NCBI GenBank assembly: GCA_015058575.1
Contig: SVBZ01000037.1
Coordinates: forward strand, 1 to 33,474
Source: Pseudoselenomonas ruminantium
Lineage (GTDB): Bacteria > Bacillota > Negativicutes > Selenomonadales > Selenomonadaceae
Direction: 5' to 3'
Length of the DNA stretch: 33,474 nucleotides
The position numbers were made by a program, and so were the translations under genes. How positions within the stretch are numbered: position 1 is the first letter of the stretch; each line of letters starts with the position of its first letter. Shown here one piece after another: positions 32,107-33,474 of this stretch. The notes beneath the pieces are model-generated. The model worked only from the letters and a program-made list of their open reading frames with translations. It did not search any database and had not been told where the DNA came from.

Positions 32107-33249
32107 TCAATCCGCCAAAAAAACAGAGGGATCGATATTTATTTCATGAATGAACTGGCGTAATTCATTATCCGCTAATACGATTTCAATCGCCTTTTCA
32201 CCAGCTGGATCTTTTGACAAATAAATCGTATGGGGAATCGACAGGATATTACCATCCAAATCGGCAAATAAGACGATTGTCGGCATCTCCGTCTGACCAA
32301 AAAGACAATCCTTGACTATACCATAGCCATAAATTGTTTTCATAATCGTTCCAACAGGATAAATCGAAACATTATTGAAAAACAAGTTAAGCAAATCTTC
32401 ATCAAAATGACCTTTCATAACGCGGGTCATAATTGTATAGGCCACATGTGACGTATATGCTTTCTTATATGGACGCTCACTCGTCAAAGCATCGTACACA
32501 TCAGCAATGGCTACAATCTTTGCAAAACGATGGATTTGTTCATCTTTCAAGCCGCGTGGATATCCTCGTCCATCGACGTGCTCATGATGCTCTGCAGCAA
32601 TCGCAGCCAAGACACTCGGCGCTGGCAACATACGCTCCATATGCATGATTCTTGCAGCACCATTTAGAGGGTGTTGCTGCACCAGGGAAAACTCCTCCGC
32701 AGTAAGACGTGTCGTTTTCGTCAGAATTGCTGGTGATACATTGATTTTCCCCAGATCATGAAGCAATGCTCCTAAAGTCAACAGCAGTAAATCCTTCTTG
32801 GAATAATGGCAAAGCATCCCGAGCATGGCCGATAAGATGGCCACATTGACACTATGCGAAAAAGTGTACGTATCATGAAGACGGATATCGGTAAGCTGGA
32901 CAAGATTCTCCTTGCGGTCAATGATGTCAAAGATGATTTTTTCCGATACATCCTGCATGGCATCTACATCGAGTTCGCCAGTCTTTTCTACACTTTGGAA
33001 GGTCTCATAGACCTTTTTGATGGCATTGATGCGCGTCTTTTCCTGCACCACGTCTTCAGGCGGCATCAGCTGGAAATTAGGATTCAAAGAAGTGACCGTA
33101 ACCGTCGGAATCCCAATCTTCTTGAGTTGTTCCATATACTCCAGCGTTATCGGCTGCCCTTTGACCAGATAACTAGCTCCATGCTTGTTATATATACTTT
33201 GTGCAATAATCATGCCCTGCTTGAGTTTCCTGATTGGCAGGCGTATCAT
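32107..33249 (-). CDS. HD-GYP domain phosphodiesterase (cyclic di-GMP)
   Basis: 380 residues, soluble. An N-terminal domain of about 120 residues resembles the DUF3391/PilZ-less sensory region of Firmicutes HD-GYP proteins (LPIRKLKQGMIIAQSIYNKH). The HD-GYP domain (about 120-310) has HDTYTFSHSVNVAILSAMLG, ALLHDLGKI (His164-Asp165), QQHPLNGA, and AAEHHEHVDGRGYP (221-231) with the GYP motif, then IVAIADVYDALTSERPYK. These metal ligands are complete, so activity against cyclic di-GMP is likely. The ATG at 33247-33249 is preceded by an AAGGGATGGG stretch. It lies just downstream of the rRNA terminator with its own promoter, and ends at its own terminator. Confidence 0.93.
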   Translation of the reverse strand: MIRLPIRKLKQGMIIAQSIYNKHGASYLVKGQPITLEYMEQLKKIGIPTVTVTSLNPNFQLMPPEDVVQEKTRINAIKKVYETFQSVEKTGELDVDAMQDVSEKIIFDIIDRKENLVQLTDIRLHDTYTFSHSVNVAILSAMLGMLCHYSKKDLLLLTLGALLHDLGKINVSPAILTKTTRLTAEEFSLVQQHPLNGAARIMHMERMLPAPSVLAAIAAEHHEHVDGRGYPRGLKDEQIHRFAKIVAIADVYDALTSERPYKKAYTSHVAYTIMTRVMKGHFDEDLLNLFFNNVSIYPVGTIMKTIYGYGIVKDCLFGQTEMPTIVLFADLDGNILSIPHTIYLSKDPAGEKAIEIVLADNELRQFIHEINIDPSVFLAD

Positions 33250-33303
33250 TGCTCATCCCATCCCTTCATCCAAAACTATACAACTATACACCATAATATC
33301 TAT

Positions 33304-33332
33304 ATCATAGCTTATTTTACGGAATTTGCAAA
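33304..33332 (-). promoter_or_regulatory. Promoter of the HD-GYP gene
   Basis: On the minus strand, -35 TTTGCA (33327-33332) and -10 TATGAT (33304-33309) are 17 bp apart. The -35 touches the T-run of the rRNA operon terminator. Confidence 0.6.
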
Positions 33333-33364
33333 GAAAAAAGACATCCACAACGTGAATGTCTTTT
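33331..33364 (-). terminator. Terminator of the rRNA operon
   Basis: AAAAGACAT (33336-33344) and ATGTCTTTT (33356-33364) form a 9-bp stem, followed on the minus strand by TTTTTTCTT. It lies about 7 nt after the 5S 3' end. Confidence 0.85.
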
Positions 33365-33370
33365 GCTTAA

Positions 33371-33474
33371 CTGGCAACTCCCTATCCTCCCAGTCCGTCT
33401 CCAGACAAGTACTTTCGGCGTATATGTGCTTAACTACTGTGTTCGGTATGGGAACAGGTGGAACCACATAGCCA
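33371..33474 (-). rRNA. rrf: 5S ribosomal RNA (5' end outside window)
   Basis: Read on the minus strand, the sequence has the conserved 5S cores CCCATACCGAACACAG (loop B/C region) and GTTAAGC, and ends near TTGCCA at about 33371. Roughly ten bases of the 5' end fall outside the window. It should be the last gene of an rrs-rrl-rrf operon whose other members lie to the right. Confidence 0.95.

Noticed and set aside
1..33474. CRISPR arrays, tRNA genes and prophage modules
   Set aside because: I saw no spaced direct repeats, tRNA cloverleaf sequences or phage structural genes in the window.

Overview
The window looks like the chromosome of a Selenomonas-like member of the Negativicutes (diderm Firmicutes). 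The reasons are moderately GC-rich genes with AGGAGG-type ribosome binding sites and sigma-A promoters spaced 17 bp, a BglG-type PTS regulator beside an ascorbate-family PTS, an arylpyruvate:ferredoxin oxidoreductase operon, and a LytR-CpsA-Psr protein. The genus is an inference. Almost every real gene is on the minus strand. The plus strand carries a 200-residue unknown protein, a small secreted peptide, a 314-residue DUF6033-like protein and a small antisense RNA.

Region by region. 1-1311: an IS607-type element with tnpB intact as far as the window edge and a tnpA recombinase broken by an internal deletion. 1387-2499: an ABC importer ATPase with no partner genes in view. 2500-4730: an AT-rich accessory patch with a convergent type I toxin-antitoxin-like locus, an unknown 209-residue gene, transposase relics and a hairpin-rich terminator region. 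4740-6616: an aldose 1-epimerase and an L-2-hydroxyacid (lactate-type) dehydrogenase. 6779-12778: a PTS operon made of a PRD regulator, EIIA, EIIB, an UlaA-type EIIC and a transketolase split into two subunits. 12892-14952: two Gfo/Idh/MocA oxidoreductases. 15040-16389: a MATE exporter. 16593-17195: the unknown plus-strand gene. 17333-17627: a chimeric relic of RhuM and an IS3 transposase. 17645-21289: iorA-iorB-paaK. 21414-23686: a two-component system, divergent from a secreted Cys/His-rich peptide. 24147-26299: three proteins of unknown function. 26400-30608: RecD2 helicase and an ABC-F ATPase. 30684-33249: an LCP protein and an HD-GYP phosphodiesterase. The window ends in the 5S rRNA of an rRNA operon read toward HD-GYP.

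How the genes work together. The PTS proteins should import and phosphorylate an unidentified sugar acid or ketose, and the co-transcribed transketolase would feed it into the pentose phosphate pool. The regulator gene and the EIIA gene each carry a related 19-bp palindrome exactly 10 bp upstream of the -35 box, which marks the probable binding site of the PRD activator. The iorAB-paaK operon should handle aryl-pyruvates from aromatic amino acids. The two-component system faces a promoter with two TTTGTnACAA boxes 11 bp apart, so the secreted peptide is its likely target.

The most promising candidates for new biology are the sensor kinase with its secreted peptide, the PTS/transketolase regulon of unknown substrate with its paired operators, and the decayed type I toxin-antitoxin locus with a well-formed antisense RNA gene.
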